Assembly (NCBI GenBank): GCA_964057225.1
Contig: OZ059900.1
Location: 3,544,501-3,608,500 of the forward strand
DNA from: Auanema rhodensis
Lineage: Eukaryota > Nematoda > Chromadorea > Rhabditida > Rhabditidae
DNA: 64,000 nucleotides
Reading direction: 5' to 3'
Shown here: piece by piece, positions 25,716 through 39,253 of the stretch
How positions within the stretch are numbered: the stretch's first letter is position 1
Layout: each line of letters opens with the position of its first letter
The notes under the pieces: model-generated
Database searches by the model: none
Seen by the model: only the letters and a program-made list of their open reading frames with translations
Told to the model about the DNA's origin: nothing
Program-made: the position numbers and the translations under genes

Positions 25716-28700
25716 ACCAAAAATCGGTGAGTATATGGTGCTAAAGGCATAAAAACGACCATACTTAGTGTAGTAATGCTATTTGAGCGAAATTCAGTAT
25801 TTAAACATCACTAGCGTTTAATTGATGACTTTTGTTATCATAGACAGTAAAACTATGCTTTTGATCATATATATGAGCGATTTAGCCCAATTGGACTCAA
25901 AACTCGGAAAATTCAAAAATTCTTCTATTTTCGACCTTTTTTGATCAAAATGAATATATATCAGTGCAAACTCATAAAAATAGACTGATTTTGTGTATTG
26001 TATGTTTGATTCTCAAATCTTAACGAATATGATCAAAATTTACGAGTACTACAGATTTTGTACCAAAAATCGGTGAGTATATGGTGTTAAAGGCATAAAA
26101 ACGACCATACTTAGTGTAGTAATGCTATTTGAGCGAAATTCAGTATTTAAACATTACTAGCGTTTAATTGATGACTTTTGTTGTTATAGACAATAAAACT
26201 ATGTTTTTGATCATATATATGAGCGATTTAGCCAAATTGTACTCAAAACTCGGAAATTTCAAAAATTCTTTCTATTTTCGACCTTTTTTGATCAAAATGA
26301 ATAAATATCAGTGCAAACTTGTAAAAATAGACTTATTTTGTGTATTATGTGTTTGATTCTTGAATCTTAACAAATATGATCAAAATTTACAAGTATTACA
26401 GATTTTGTACCAAAAATCGGTGAGTATATGGTGTTAAAGGCATAAAAACGACCATACTTAGTGTAGTAATGCTATTTGAGCGAAAATCAGTATTTAAACA
26501 TCACTAGCGTTTAATTGATGATTTTTGTTGTCATAGACAATAAAACTATGCTTCTGATCATGTATATGAGCGATTTAGCCAAATTAGACTCAAAACTCGG
26601 AAATTTCAAAAATTCTTTCTATTTTCGACCTTTTTTGATCAAAATGAATATATATCAGTGCAAGCTCATAAAAATAGACTGATTTTGTGTATTGTATGTT
26701 TGATTCTCAAATCTTAACGAATATGATCAAAATTTACGAGTATTACAGATTTTGTACCAAAAATCGGTGAGTATATGGTGTTAAAGGCATAAAAACGACC
26801 ATACTTAGTGTAGTAATGCTATTTGAGCGAAATTCAGTATTTAAACATCACTAGCGTTTAATTGATGACTTTTGTTGTCATAGACAATGAAACTATGCTT
26901 TTGATCATATATATGAGCGATTTAGCCAAATTAGACTCAAAACTCGGAAATTTCAAAAATTCTTTCTATTTTCGACCTTTTTTGATCAAAATGAATAAAT
27001 ATCAGTGCAAACTCGTAAAAATAGACTGATTTTGTGTATTGTATGTTTGATTCTCAAATCTTAACGAATATGATCAAAATTTACGAGTATTACAGATTTT
27101 GTACCAAAAATCGGTGAGTATATGGTGTTAAAGGCATAAAAACGACCATACTTAGTGTAGTAATGCTATTTGAGCGAAATTCAGTATTTAAACATTACTA
27201 GCGTTTAATTGATGACTTTTGTTGTTATAGACAATAAAACTATGTTTTTGATCATATATATGAGCGATTTAGCCAAATTGGACTCAAAACTCGGAAATTT
27301 CAAAAATTCTTTCTATTTTCGACCTTTTTTGATCAAAATGAATAAATATCAGTGCAAACTTGTAAAAATAGACTTATTTTGTGTATTATGTGTTTGATTC
27401 TCGAATCTTAACAAATATGATCAAAATTTACAAGTATTACAGATTTTGTACCAAAAATCGGTGAGTATATGGTGTTAAAGGCATAAAAACGACCATACTT
27501 AGTGTAGTAATGCTATTTGAGTGAAATTCAGTGATTTAATCATTATTAGTGTATATTTGAAGACTTTTGTTATCATAGACAGTAAAACTATGCTTTTGAT
27601 CATATATATGAGCGATTTAGCATAATTCGACTCAAAACTCGGAAAATTCAAAAATTCTTTCTATTTTCGACCTTTTTTGATGAAAATGAATATATATCAG
27701 TGTAAACTCATAAAAATAGACTGATTTTGTGTATTGTGTGTTTGATTCTCAAATCTTAACAAATATGATCAAATTTTACGAGTATTACAGATTTTGTACC
27801 AAAAATCGGTGAGTATATGGTGTTAAAGGCATAAAAACGACCATACTTAGTGTAGTAATGCTATTTGAGCGAAAATCAGTATTTAAACATCACTAGCGTT
27901 TAATTGAAGATTTTTGTTGTCATAGACAATAAAACTATGCTTCTGATCATATATATGAGCGATTTAGCCAAATTAGACTCAAAACTCGGAAATTTCAAAA
28001 ATTCTTTCTATTTTCGACCTTTTTTGATCAAAATGAATAAATATCAGTGCAAACTCATAAAAATAGACTTATTTCGTGTATTATGTGTTTGTTTCTCGAA
28101 TCTTAACGAATATGATCAAAATTTACAAGTATTACAGATTTTGTACCAAAAATCGGTGAGTATATGGTGTTAAAGGCATAAAAACGACCATACTTAGTGT
28201 AGTAATGCATTTGAGTGAAATTCAGTGATTTACACATTATTAGTGTATATTTGAAGACTTTTGTTGTCATAGACAATAAAACTATGCTTCTGATCATGTA
28301 TATGAGCGATTTAGCCAAATTAGACTCAAAACTCGGAAATTTCAAAAATTCTTTCTATTTTCGACCTTTTTTGATCAAAATGAATAAATATCAGTGCAAA
28401 CTCGTAAAAATAGACTGATTTTGTGTATTGTATGTTTGATTCTCAAATCTTAACGAATATGATCAAAATTTACGAGTATTACAGATTTTGTACCAAAAAT
28501 CGGTGAGTATATGGTGTTAAAGGCATAAAAACGACCATACTTAGTGTAGTAATGCTATTTGAGCGAAAATCAGTATTTAAACATCACTAGCGTTTAATTG
28601 AAGATTTTTGTTGTCATAGACAATAAAACTATGCTTCTGATCATATATATGAGCGATTTAGCCAAATTAGACTCAAAACTCGGAAATTTCAAAAATTCTT

Positions 28701-31700
28701 TCTATTTTCGACCTTTTTTGATCAAAATGAATAAATATCAGTGCAAACTCATAAAAATAGACTTATTTCGTGTATTATGTGTTTGTTTCTCGAATCTTAA
28801 CGAATATGATCAAAATTTACAAGTATTACAGATTTTGTACCAAAAATCGGTGAGTATATGGTGTTAAAGGCATAAAAACGACCATACTTAGTGTAGTAAT
28901 GCATTTGAGTGAAATTCAGTGATTTACACATTATTAGTGTATATTTGAAGACTTTTGTTATCATAGACAGTAAAACTATGCTTTTGATCATATATATGAG
29001 CGATTTAGCCCCATTGGACTCAAAACTCGGAAAATTCAAAAATTCTTCTATTTTCGACCTTTTTTGATCAAAATGAATATATATCAGTGCAAACTCATAA
29101 AAATAGACTGATTTTGTTTATTGTGTGTTTGATTTTCAAATCTTAACGAATATGATCAAAATTTACGAGTATTACAGATTTTGTACCAAAAATCGGTGAG
29201 TATATGGTGTTAAAGGCATAAAAACGACCATACTTAGTGTAGTAATGCTATTTGAGCGAAAATCAGTATTTAAACATCACTAGCGTTTAATTGATGATTT
29301 TTGTTGTCATAGACAATAAAACTATGCTTCTGATCATATAAATGAGCGATTTAGCCAAATTAGACTCAAAACTCGGAAATTTCAAAAATTCTTTCTATTT
29401 TCGACCTTTTTTGATCAAAATGAATATATATCAGTGCAAGCTCATAAAAATAGACTGATTTTGTGTATTGTATGTTTGATTCTCAAATCTTAACGAATAT
29501 GATCGAAATTTACGAGTATTACAGATTTTGTACCAAAAATCGGTGAGTATATGGTGTTAAAGGCATAAAAACGACCATACTTAGTGTAGTAATGCTATTT
29601 GAGCGAAATTCAGTATTTAAACATCACTAGCGTTTAATTGATGACTTTTGTTGTCATAGACATTAAAACTATGCTTTTGATCATATAAATGAGCGATTTA
29701 GCCAAATTAGACTCAAAACTCGGAAATTTCAAAAATTCTTTCTATTTTCGACCTTTTTTGATCAAAATGAATATATATCAGTGCAAACTCATAAAAATAG
29801 ACTGATTTTGTGTATTGTATGTTTGATTCTCAAATCTTAAAGAATATGATCGAAATTTACGAGTATTACAGATTTTGTACCAAAAATCGGTGAGTATATG
29901 GTGTTAAAGGCATAAAAACGACCATACTTAGTGTAGTAATGCTATTTGAGTGAAATTCAGTGATTTAATCATTATTAGTGTATATTTGAAGACTTTTGTT
30001 ATCATAGACAGTAAAACTATGCTTTTGATCATATATATGAGCGATTTAGCCCAATTCGACTCAAAACTCGGAAAATTCAAAAATTCTTTCTATTTTCGAC
30101 CTTTTTTGATGAAAATGAATATATATCAGTGTAAACTCATAAAAATAGACTGATTTTGTGTATTGTGTGTTTGATTCTCAAATCTTAACAAATATGATCA
30201 AGATTTACGAGTATTACAGATTTTGTACCAAAAATCGGTGAGTATATGGTGTTAAAGGCATAAAAACGACCATACTTAGTGTAGTAATGCTATTTGAGCG
30301 AAAATCAGTATTTAAACATCACTAGCGTTTAATTGAAGATTTTTGTTGTCATAGACAATAAAACTATGCTTCTGATCATATATATGAGCGATTTAGCCAA
30401 ATTAGACTCAAAACTCGGAAATTTCAAAAATTCTTTCTATTTTCGACCTTTTTTGATCAAAATGAATAAATATCAGTGCAAACTCATAAAAATAGACTTA
30501 TTTCGTGTATTATGTGTTTGTTTCTCGAATCTTAACGAATATGATCAAAATTTACAAGTATTACAGATTTTGTACCAAAAATCGGTGAGTATATGGTGTT
30601 AAAGGCATAAAAACGACCATACTTAGTGTAGTAATGCATTTGAGTGAAATTCAGTGATTTACACATTATTAGTGTATATTTGAAGACTTTTGTTATCATA
30701 GACAGTAAAACTATGCTTTTGATCATATATATGAGCGATTTAGCCCCATTGGACTCAAAACTCGGAAAATTCAAAAATTCTTCTATTTTCGACCTTTTTT
30801 GATCAAAATGAATATATATCAGTGCAAACTCATAAAAATAGACTGATTTTGTTTATTGTGTGTTTGATTTTCAAATCTTAACGAATATGATCAAAATTTA
30901 CGAGTATTACAGATTTTGTACCAAAAATCGGTGAGTATATGGTGTTAAAGGCATAAAAACGACCATACTTAGTGTAGTAATGCTATTTGAGCGAAATTCA
31001 GTATTTAAACATCACTAGCGTTTAATTGATGACTTTTGTTGTCATAGACATTAAAACTATGCTTTTGATCATATAAATGAGCGATTTAGCCAAATTAGAC
31101 TCAAAACTCGGAAATTTCAAAAATTCTTTCTATTTTCGACCTTTTTTGATCAAAATGAATATATATCAGTGCAAACTCATAAAAATAGACTGATTTTGTG
31201 TATTGTATGTTTGATTCTCAAATCTTAAAGAATATGATCGAAATTTACGAGTATTACAGATTTTGTACCAAAAATCGGTGAGTATATGGTGTTAAAGGCA
31301 TAAAAACGACCATACATAGTGTAGTAATGCTATTTGAGTGAAATTCAGTGATTAAATCATTATTAGTGTATATTTGAAGACTTTTGTTATCATAGACAGT
31401 AAAACTATGCTTTTGATCATATATATGAGCGATTTAGCCCAATTCGACTCAAAACTCGGAAAATTCAAAAATTCTTTCTATTTTCGACCTTTTTTGATCA
31501 AAATGAATATATATCAGTGCAAACTCATAAAAATAGACTGATTTTGTTTATTGTGTGTTTGATTTTCAAATCTTAACGAATATGATCAAAATTTACGAGT
31601 ATTACAGATTTTGTACCAAAAATCGGTGAGTATATGGTGTTAAAGGCATAAAAACGACCATACTTAGTGTAGTAATGCTATTTGAGCGAAATTCAGTATT

Positions 31701-32308
31701 TAAACATCACTAGCGTTTAATTGATGACTTTTGTTGTCATAGACATTAAAACTATGCTTTTGATCATATAAATGAGCGATTTAGCCAAATTAGACTCAAA
31801 ACTCGGAAATTTCAAAAATTCTTTCTATTTTCGACCTTTTTTGATCAAAATGAATAAATATCAGTGCAAACTCGTAAAAATAAACTTATTTCGTGTATTG
31901 TGTGTTTGATTCTCGAATCTCACCGAATATGATCAAAATTTACGAGTATCACAGATTTTGTACCAAAAATCGGTGAGTATATGGTGTTAAAGGCATAAAA
32001 ACGACCATACTTAGTGTAGTAATGCTATTAGAGCGAAATTCAGTATTTAAACATCACTAGCGTTTAATTGATGACTTTTGTTGTCATAGACATTAAAACT
32101 ATGCTTTTGATCATATAAATGAGCGATTTAGCCAAATTAGACTCAAAACTCGGAAATTTCAAAAATTCTTTCTATTTTCGACCTTTTTTGATCAAAATGA
32201 ATATATATCAGTGCAAACTCATAAAAATAGACTGATTTTGTTTATTGTGTGTTTGATTTTCAAATCTTAACGAATATGATCAAAATTTACGAGTATTACA
32301 GATTTTGT
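25716..32308. repeat. 17-monomer higher-order unit, copy 2, with two extra monomers
   Basis: E-D-B-N-D-S'-K (25716-28144) matches 18427-20855 at offset 7289 bp. A chimera (28145) and the left part of a second K (28492) follow, and then K-G-B-V-S-K-G-V-W-H-V* (28492-32308) matches 20509-24325 at offset 7983 bp. The difference of 694 bp equals two monomers. The last V* (31962) switches to a GTTTATTGTG right part, so copy 2 loses homology near 32230. Confidence 0.86.
28145..28491. repeat. Chimeric monomer, G left part joined to B and N right parts
   Basis: The left part is G-type (GCATTTGAGTG, TTTACACATT, GAAGACTTTTGTT). At about 28264 it switches to GTCATAGACAATA and CATGTATATG, which are private to the B monomers of the E-D-B-N group, and then to the N tail (CTCGTAAAAATAGACTG). 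It is followed by a K where S normally precedes K. This junction marks one edge of the two-monomer insertion in unit copy 2. Confidence 0.82.
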
Positions 32309-34737
32309 ACCAAAAATCGGTGAGTATATGGTGTTAAAGGCATAAAAACGACCATACATAGTGTAGTAATGCTATTTGAGCGAAAATCAGTATTTAAACA
32401 TCACTAGCGTTTAATTGATGATTTTTGTTGTCATAGACAATAAAACTATGCTTCTGATCATATAAATGAGCGATTTAGCCAAATTAGACTCAAAACTCGG
32501 AAATTTCAAAAATTCTTTCTATTTTCGACCTTTTTTGATCAAAATGAATATATATCAGTGCAAACTCATAAAAATAGACTGATTTTGTGTATTGTATGTT
32601 TGATTCTCAAATCTTAAAGAATATGATCGAAATTTACGAGTATTACAGATTTTGTACCAAAAATCGGTGAGTATATGGTGTTAAAGGCATAAAAACGACC
32701 ATACTTAGTGTAGTAATGCTATTTGAGTGAAATTCAGTGATTTAATCATTATTAGTGTATATTCGAAGACTTTTGTTATCATAGACAGTAAAACTATGCT
32801 TTTGATCATATATATGAGCGATTTAGCCCAATTCGACTCAAAACTCGGAAAATTCAAAAATTCTTTCTATTTTCGACCTTTTTTGATGAAAATGAATGTA
32901 TATCAGTGTAAACTCATAAAAATAGACTGATTTTGTGTATTGTGTGTTTGATTCTCAAATCTTAACAAATATGATCAAGATTTACGAGTATTACAGATTT
33001 TGTACCAAAAATCGGTGAGTATATGGTGTTAAAGGCATAAAAACGACCATACTTAGTGTAGTAATGCTATTTGAGCGAAAATCAGTATTTAAACATCACT
33101 AGCGTTTAATTGAAGATTTTTGTTGTCATAGACAATAAAACTATGCTTCTGATCATATATATGAGCGATTTAGCCAAATTAGACTCAAAACTCGGAAATT
33201 TCAAAAATTCTTTCTATTTTCGACCTTTTTTGATCAAAATGAATAAATATCAGTGCAAACTCATAAAAATAGACTTATTTCGTGTATTATGTGTTTGTTT
33301 CTCGAATCTTAACGAATATGATCAAAATTTACAAGTATTACAGATTTTGTACCAAAAATCGGTGAGTATATGGTGTTAAAGGCATAAAAACGACCATACT
33401 TAGTGTAGTAATGCATTTGAGTGAAATTCAGTGATTTACACATTATTAGTGTATATTTGAAGACTTTTGTTATCATAGACAGTAAAACTATGCTTTTGAT
33501 CATATATATGAGCGATTTAGCCCCATTGGACTCAAAACTCGGAAAATTCAAAAATTCTTCTATTTTCGACCTTTTTTGATCAAAATGAATATATATCAGT
33601 GCAAACTCATAAAAATAGACTGATTTTGTTTATTGTGTGTTTGATTTTCAAATCTTAACGAATATGATCAAAATTTACGAGTATTACAGATTTTGTACCA
33701 AAAATCGGTGAGTATATGGTGTTAAAGGCATAAAAACGACCATACTTAGTGTAGTAATGCTATTTGAGCGAAATTCAGTATTTAAACATCACTAGCGTTT
33801 AATTGATGACTTTTGTTGTCATAGACATTAAAACTATGCTTTTGATCATATAAATGAGCGATTTAGCCAAATTAGACTCAAAACTCGGAAATTTCAAAAA
33901 TTCTTTCTATTTTCGACCTTTTTTGATCAAAATGAATAAATATCAGTGCAAACTCGTAAAAATAAACTTATTTCGTGTATTGTGTGTTTGATTCTCGAAT
34001 CTCACCGAATATGATCAAAATTTACGAGTATCACAGATTTTGTACCAAAAATCGGTGAGTATATGGTGTTAAAGGCATAAAAACGACCATACTTAGTGTA
34101 GTAATGCTATTTGAGCGAAAATCAGTATTTAAACATCACTAGCGTTTAATTGAAGATTTTTGTTGTCATAGACAATAAAACTATGCTTCTGATCATATAT
34201 ATGAGCGATTTAGCCAAATTAGACTCAAAACTCGGAAATTTCAAAAATTCTTTCTATTTTCGACCTTTTTTGATCAAAATGAATATATATCAGTGCAAAC
34301 TCATAAAAATAGACTGATTTTGTTTATTGTGTGTTTGATTTTCAAATCTTAACGAATATGATCAAAATTTACGAGTATTACAGATTTTGTACCAAAAATC
34401 GGTGAGTATATGGTGTTAAAGGCATAAAAACGACCATACTTAGTGTAGTAATGCTATTTGAGCGAAATTCAGTATTTAAACATCACTAGCGTTTAATTAA
34501 TGACTTTTGTTGTCATAGACATTAAAACTATGCTTTTGATCATATAAATGAGCGATTTAGCCAAATTAGACTCAAAACTCGGAAATTTCAAAAATTCTTT
34601 CTATTTTCGACCTTTTTTGATCAAAATGAATAAATATCAGTGCAAACTCGTAAAAATAAACTTATTTCGTGTATTGTGTGTTTGATTCTCGAATCTCACC
34701 GAATATGATCAAAATTTACGAGTATTACAGATTTTGT
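32309..34737. repeat. Rearranged stretch with S-K-G and three H-type or chimeric monomers
   Basis: Starts are 32309 (B left part with CATACATAG, V tail), 32656 S, 33004 K, 33351 G, 33697 H, 34044 chimera, 34391 H. The S has private TTCGAAGAC and GAATGTATATC. The monomer at 34044 has a K left part and the GTTTATTGTG right part. The H at 34391 has TTAATTAATGAC and lacks the usual TATCACAG. The order is not repeated elsewhere. Confidence 0.78.
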
Positions 34738-37700
34738 ACCAAAAATCGGTGAGTATATGGTGTTAAAGGCATAAAAACGACCATACTTAGTGTAGTAATG
34801 CTATTTGAGCGAAATTCAGTATTTAAACATCACTAGCGTTTAATTGATGACTTTTGTTGTCATAGACATTAAAACTATGCTTTTGATCATATAAATGAGC
34901 GATTTAGCCAAATTAGACTCAAAACTCGGAAATTTCAAAAATTCTTTCTATTTTCGACCTTTTTTGATCAAAATGAATATATATCAGTGCAAACTCATAA
35001 AAATAGACTGATTTTGTGTATTGTATGTTTGATTCTCAAATCTTAAAGAATATGATCGAAATTTACGAGTATTACAGATTTTGTACCAAAAATCGGTGAG
35101 TATATGGTGTTAAAGGCATAAAAACGACCATACATAGTGTAGTAATGCTATTTGAGTGAAATTCAGTGATTAAATCATTATTAGTGTATATTTGAAGACT
35201 TTTGTTATCATAGACAGTAAAACTATGCTTTTGATCATATATATGAGCGATTTAGCCCAATTCGACTCAAAACTCGGAAAATTCAAAAATTCTTTCTATT
35301 TTCGACCTTTTTTGATCAAAATGAATATATATCAGTGCAAACTCATAAAAATAGACTGATTTTGTTTATTGTGTGTTTGATTTTCAAATCTTAACGAATA
35401 TGATCAAAATTTACGAGTATTACAGATTTTGTACCAAAAATCGGTGAGTATATGGTGTTAAAGGCATAAAAACGACCATACTTAGTGTAGTAATGCTATT
35501 TGAGCGAAATTCAGTATTTAAACATCACTAGCGTTTAATTGATGACTTTTGTTGTCATAGACATTAAAACTATGCTTTTGATCATATAAATGAGCGATTT
35601 AGCCAAATTAGACTCAAAACTCGGAAATTTCAAAAATTCTTTCTATTTTCGACCTTTTTTGATCAAAATGAATAAATATCAGTGCAAACTCGTAAAAATA
35701 AACTTATTTCGTGTATTGTGTGTTTGATTCTCGAATCTCACCGAATATGATCAAAATTTACGAGTATCACAGATTTTGTACCAAAAATCGGTGAGTATAT
35801 GGTGTTAAAGGCATAAAAACGACCATACTTAGTGTAGTAATGCTATTAGAGCGAAATTCAGTATTTAAACATCACTAGCGTTTAATTGATGACTTTTGTT
35901 GTCATAGACATTAAAACTATGCTTTTGATCATATAAATGAGCGATTTAGCCAAATTAGACTCAAAACTCGGAAATTTCAAAAATTCTTTCTATTTTCGAC
36001 CTTTTTTGATCAAAATGAATATATATCAGTGCAAACTCATAAAAATAGACTGATTTTGTGTATTGTATGTTTGATTCTCAAATCTTAAAGAATATGATCG
36101 AAATTTACGAGTATTACAGATTTTGTACCAAAAATCGGTGAGTATATGGTGTTAAAGGCATAAAAACGACCATACATAGTGTAGTAATGCTATTTGAGTG
36201 AAATTCAGTGATTAAATCATTATTAGTGTATATTTGAAGACTTTTGTTATCATAGACAGTAAAACTATGCTTTTGATCATATATATAAGCGATTTAGCCC
36301 AATTCGACTCAAAACTCGGAAAATTCAAAAATTCTTTCTATTTTCGACCTTTTTTGATCAAAATGAATATATATCAGTGCAAACTCATAAAAATAGACTG
36401 ATTTTGTTTATTGTGTGTTTGATTTTCAAATCTTAACGAATATGATCAAAATTTACGAGTATTACAGATTTTGTACCAAAAATCGGTGAGTATATGGTGT
36501 TAAAGGCATAAAAACGACCATACTTAGTGTAGTAATGCTATTTGAGCGAAATTCAGTATTTAAACATCACTAGCGTTTAATTGATGACTTTTGTTGTCAT
36601 AGACATTAAAACTATGCTTTTGATCATATAAATGAGCGATTTAGCCAAATTAGACTCAAAACTCGGAAATTTCAAAAATTCTTTCTATTTTCGACCTTTT
36701 TTGATCAAAATGAATATATATCAGTGCAAACTCATAAAAATAGACTGATTTTGTGTATTGTATGTTTGATTCTCAAATCTTAAAGAATATGATCGAAATT
36801 TACGAGTATTACAGATTTTGTACCAAAAATCGGTGAGTATATGGTGTTAAAGGCATAAAAACGACCATACATAGTGTAGTAATGCTATTTGAGTGAAATT
36901 CAGTGATTAAATCATTATTAGTGTATATTTGAAGACTTTTGTTATCATAGACAGTAAAACTATGCTTTTGATCATATATATGAGCGATTTAGCCCAATTC
37001 GACTCAAAACTCGGAAAATTCAAAAATTCTTTCTATTTTCGACCTTTTTTGATCAAAATGAATATATATCAGTGCAAACTCATAAAAATAGACTGATTTT
37101 GTTTATTGTGTGTTTGATTTTCAAATCTTAACGAATATGATCAAAATTTACGAGTATTACAGATTTTGTACCAAAAATCGGTGAGTATATGGTGTTAAAG
37201 GCATAAAAACGACCATACTTAGTGTAGTAATGCTATTTGAGCGAAATTCAGTATTTAAACATCACTAGCGTTTAATTGATGACTTTTGTTGTCATAGACA
37301 TTAAAACTATGCTTTTGATCATATAAATGAGCGATTTAGCCAAATTAGACTCAAAACTCGGAAATTTCAAAAATTCTTTCTATTTTCGACCTTTTTTGAT
37401 CAAAATGAATAAATATCAGTGCAAACTCGTAAAAATAAACTTATTTCGTGTATTGTGTGTTTGATTCTCGAATCTCACCGAATATGATCAAAATTTACGA
37501 GTATCACAGATTTTGTACCAAAAATCGGTGAGTATATGGTGTTAAAGGCATAAAAACGACCATACTTAGTGTAGTAATGCTATTAGAGCGAAATTCAGTA
37601 TTTAAACATCACTAGCGTTTAATTGATGACTTTTGTTGTCATAGACATTAAAACTATGCTTTTGATCATATAAATGAGCGATTTAGCCAAATTAGACTCA

Positions 37701-38211
37701 AAACTCGGAAATTTCAAAAATTCTTTCTATTTTCGACCTTTTTTGATCAAAATGAATATATATCAGTGCAAACTCATAAAAATAGACTGATTTTGTGTAT
37801 TGTATGTTTGATTCTCAAATCTTAAAGAATATGATCGAAATTTACGAGTATTACAGATTTTGTACCAAAAATCGGTGAGTATATGGTGTTAAAGGCATAA
37901 AAACGACCATACATAGTGTAGTAATGCTATTTGAGTGAAATTCAGTGATTAAATCATTATTAGTGTATATTTGAAGACTTTTGTTATCATAGACAGTAAA
38001 ACTATGCTTTTGATCATATATATAAGCGATTTAGCCCAATTCGACTCAAAACTCGGAAAATTCAAAAATTCTTTCTATTTTCGACCTTTTTTGATCAAAA
38101 TGAATATATATCAGTGCAAACTCATAAAAATAGACTGATTTTGTTTATTGTGTGTTTGATTTTCAAATCTTAACGAATATGATCAAAATTTACGAGTATT
38201 ACAGATTTTGT
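34738..38211. repeat. V-W-H-V*-W pentamer, two tandem copies (1737 bp each)
   Basis: Copy 1 is 34738-36474 and copy 2 is 36475-38211. Both end in a W monomer with a TATATAAGC change (36281-36290 and 38018-38027, exactly 1737 bp apart) that I found nowhere else. A base shared only by these two copies shows that the second arose from the first. From about 22800 to 28264 the sequence also matches 36338-41802 at offset 13538 bp, so copy 2 sits inside a larger duplicated segment. Confidence 0.88.
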
Positions 38212-39253
38212 ACCAAAAATCGGTGAGTATATGGTGTTAAAGGCATAAAAACGACCATACTTAGTGTAGTAATGCTATTTGAGCGAAATTCAGTATTTAA
38301 ACATCACTAGCGTTTAATTGATGACTTTTGTTGTCATAGACATTAAAACTATGCTTTTGATCATATAAATGAGCGATTTAGCCAAATTAGACTCAAAACT
38401 CGGAAATTTCAAAAATTCTTTCTATTTTCGACCTTTTTTGATCAAAATGAATAAATATCAGTGCAAACTCGTAAAAATAAACTTATTTCGTGTATTGTGT
38501 GTTTGATTCTCGAATCTCACCGAATATGATCAAAATTTACGAGTATCACAGATTTTGTACCAAAAATCGGTGAGTATATGGTGTTAAAGGCATAAAAACG
38601 ACCATACTTAGTGTAGTAATGCTATTAGAGCGAAATTCAGTATTTAAACATCACTAGCGTTTAATTGATGACTTTTGTTGTCATAGACATTAAAACTATG
38701 CTTTTGATCATATAAATGAGCGATTTAGCCAAATTAGACTCAAAACTCGGAAATTTCGAAAATTCTTTCTATTTTCGACCTTTTTTGATCAAAATGAATA
38801 AATATCAGTGCAAACTCATAAAAATAGACTGATTTTGTGTATTGTATGTTTGATTCTCAAATCTTAAAGAATATGATCGAAATTTACGAGTATTACAGAT
38901 TTTGTACCAAAAATCGGTGAGTATATGGTGTTAAAGGCATAAAAACGACCATACATAGTGTAGTAATGCTATTTGAGTGAAATTCAGTGATTAAATCATT
39001 ATTAGTGTATATTTGAAGACTTTTGTTATCATAGACAGTAAAACTATGCTTTTGATCATATATATGAGCGATTTAGCCCAATTCGACTCAAAACTCGGAA
39101 AATTCAAAAATTCTTTCTATTTTCGACCTTTTTTGATCAAAATGAATATATATCAGTGCAAACTCGTAAAAATAAACTTATTTCGTGTATTGTGTGTTTG
39201 ATTCTCGAATCTCACCGAATATGATCAAAATTTACGAGTATCACAGATTTTGT
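38212..39253. repeat. H-V*-WH linker
   Basis: Starts are 38212 H, 38559 V* (with AATTTCGAAAATTC and AATAAATATC) and 38906 WH chimera. It is the same as 24674-25715 at offset 13538 bp and leads into the third 17-monomer unit. Confidence 0.85.
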
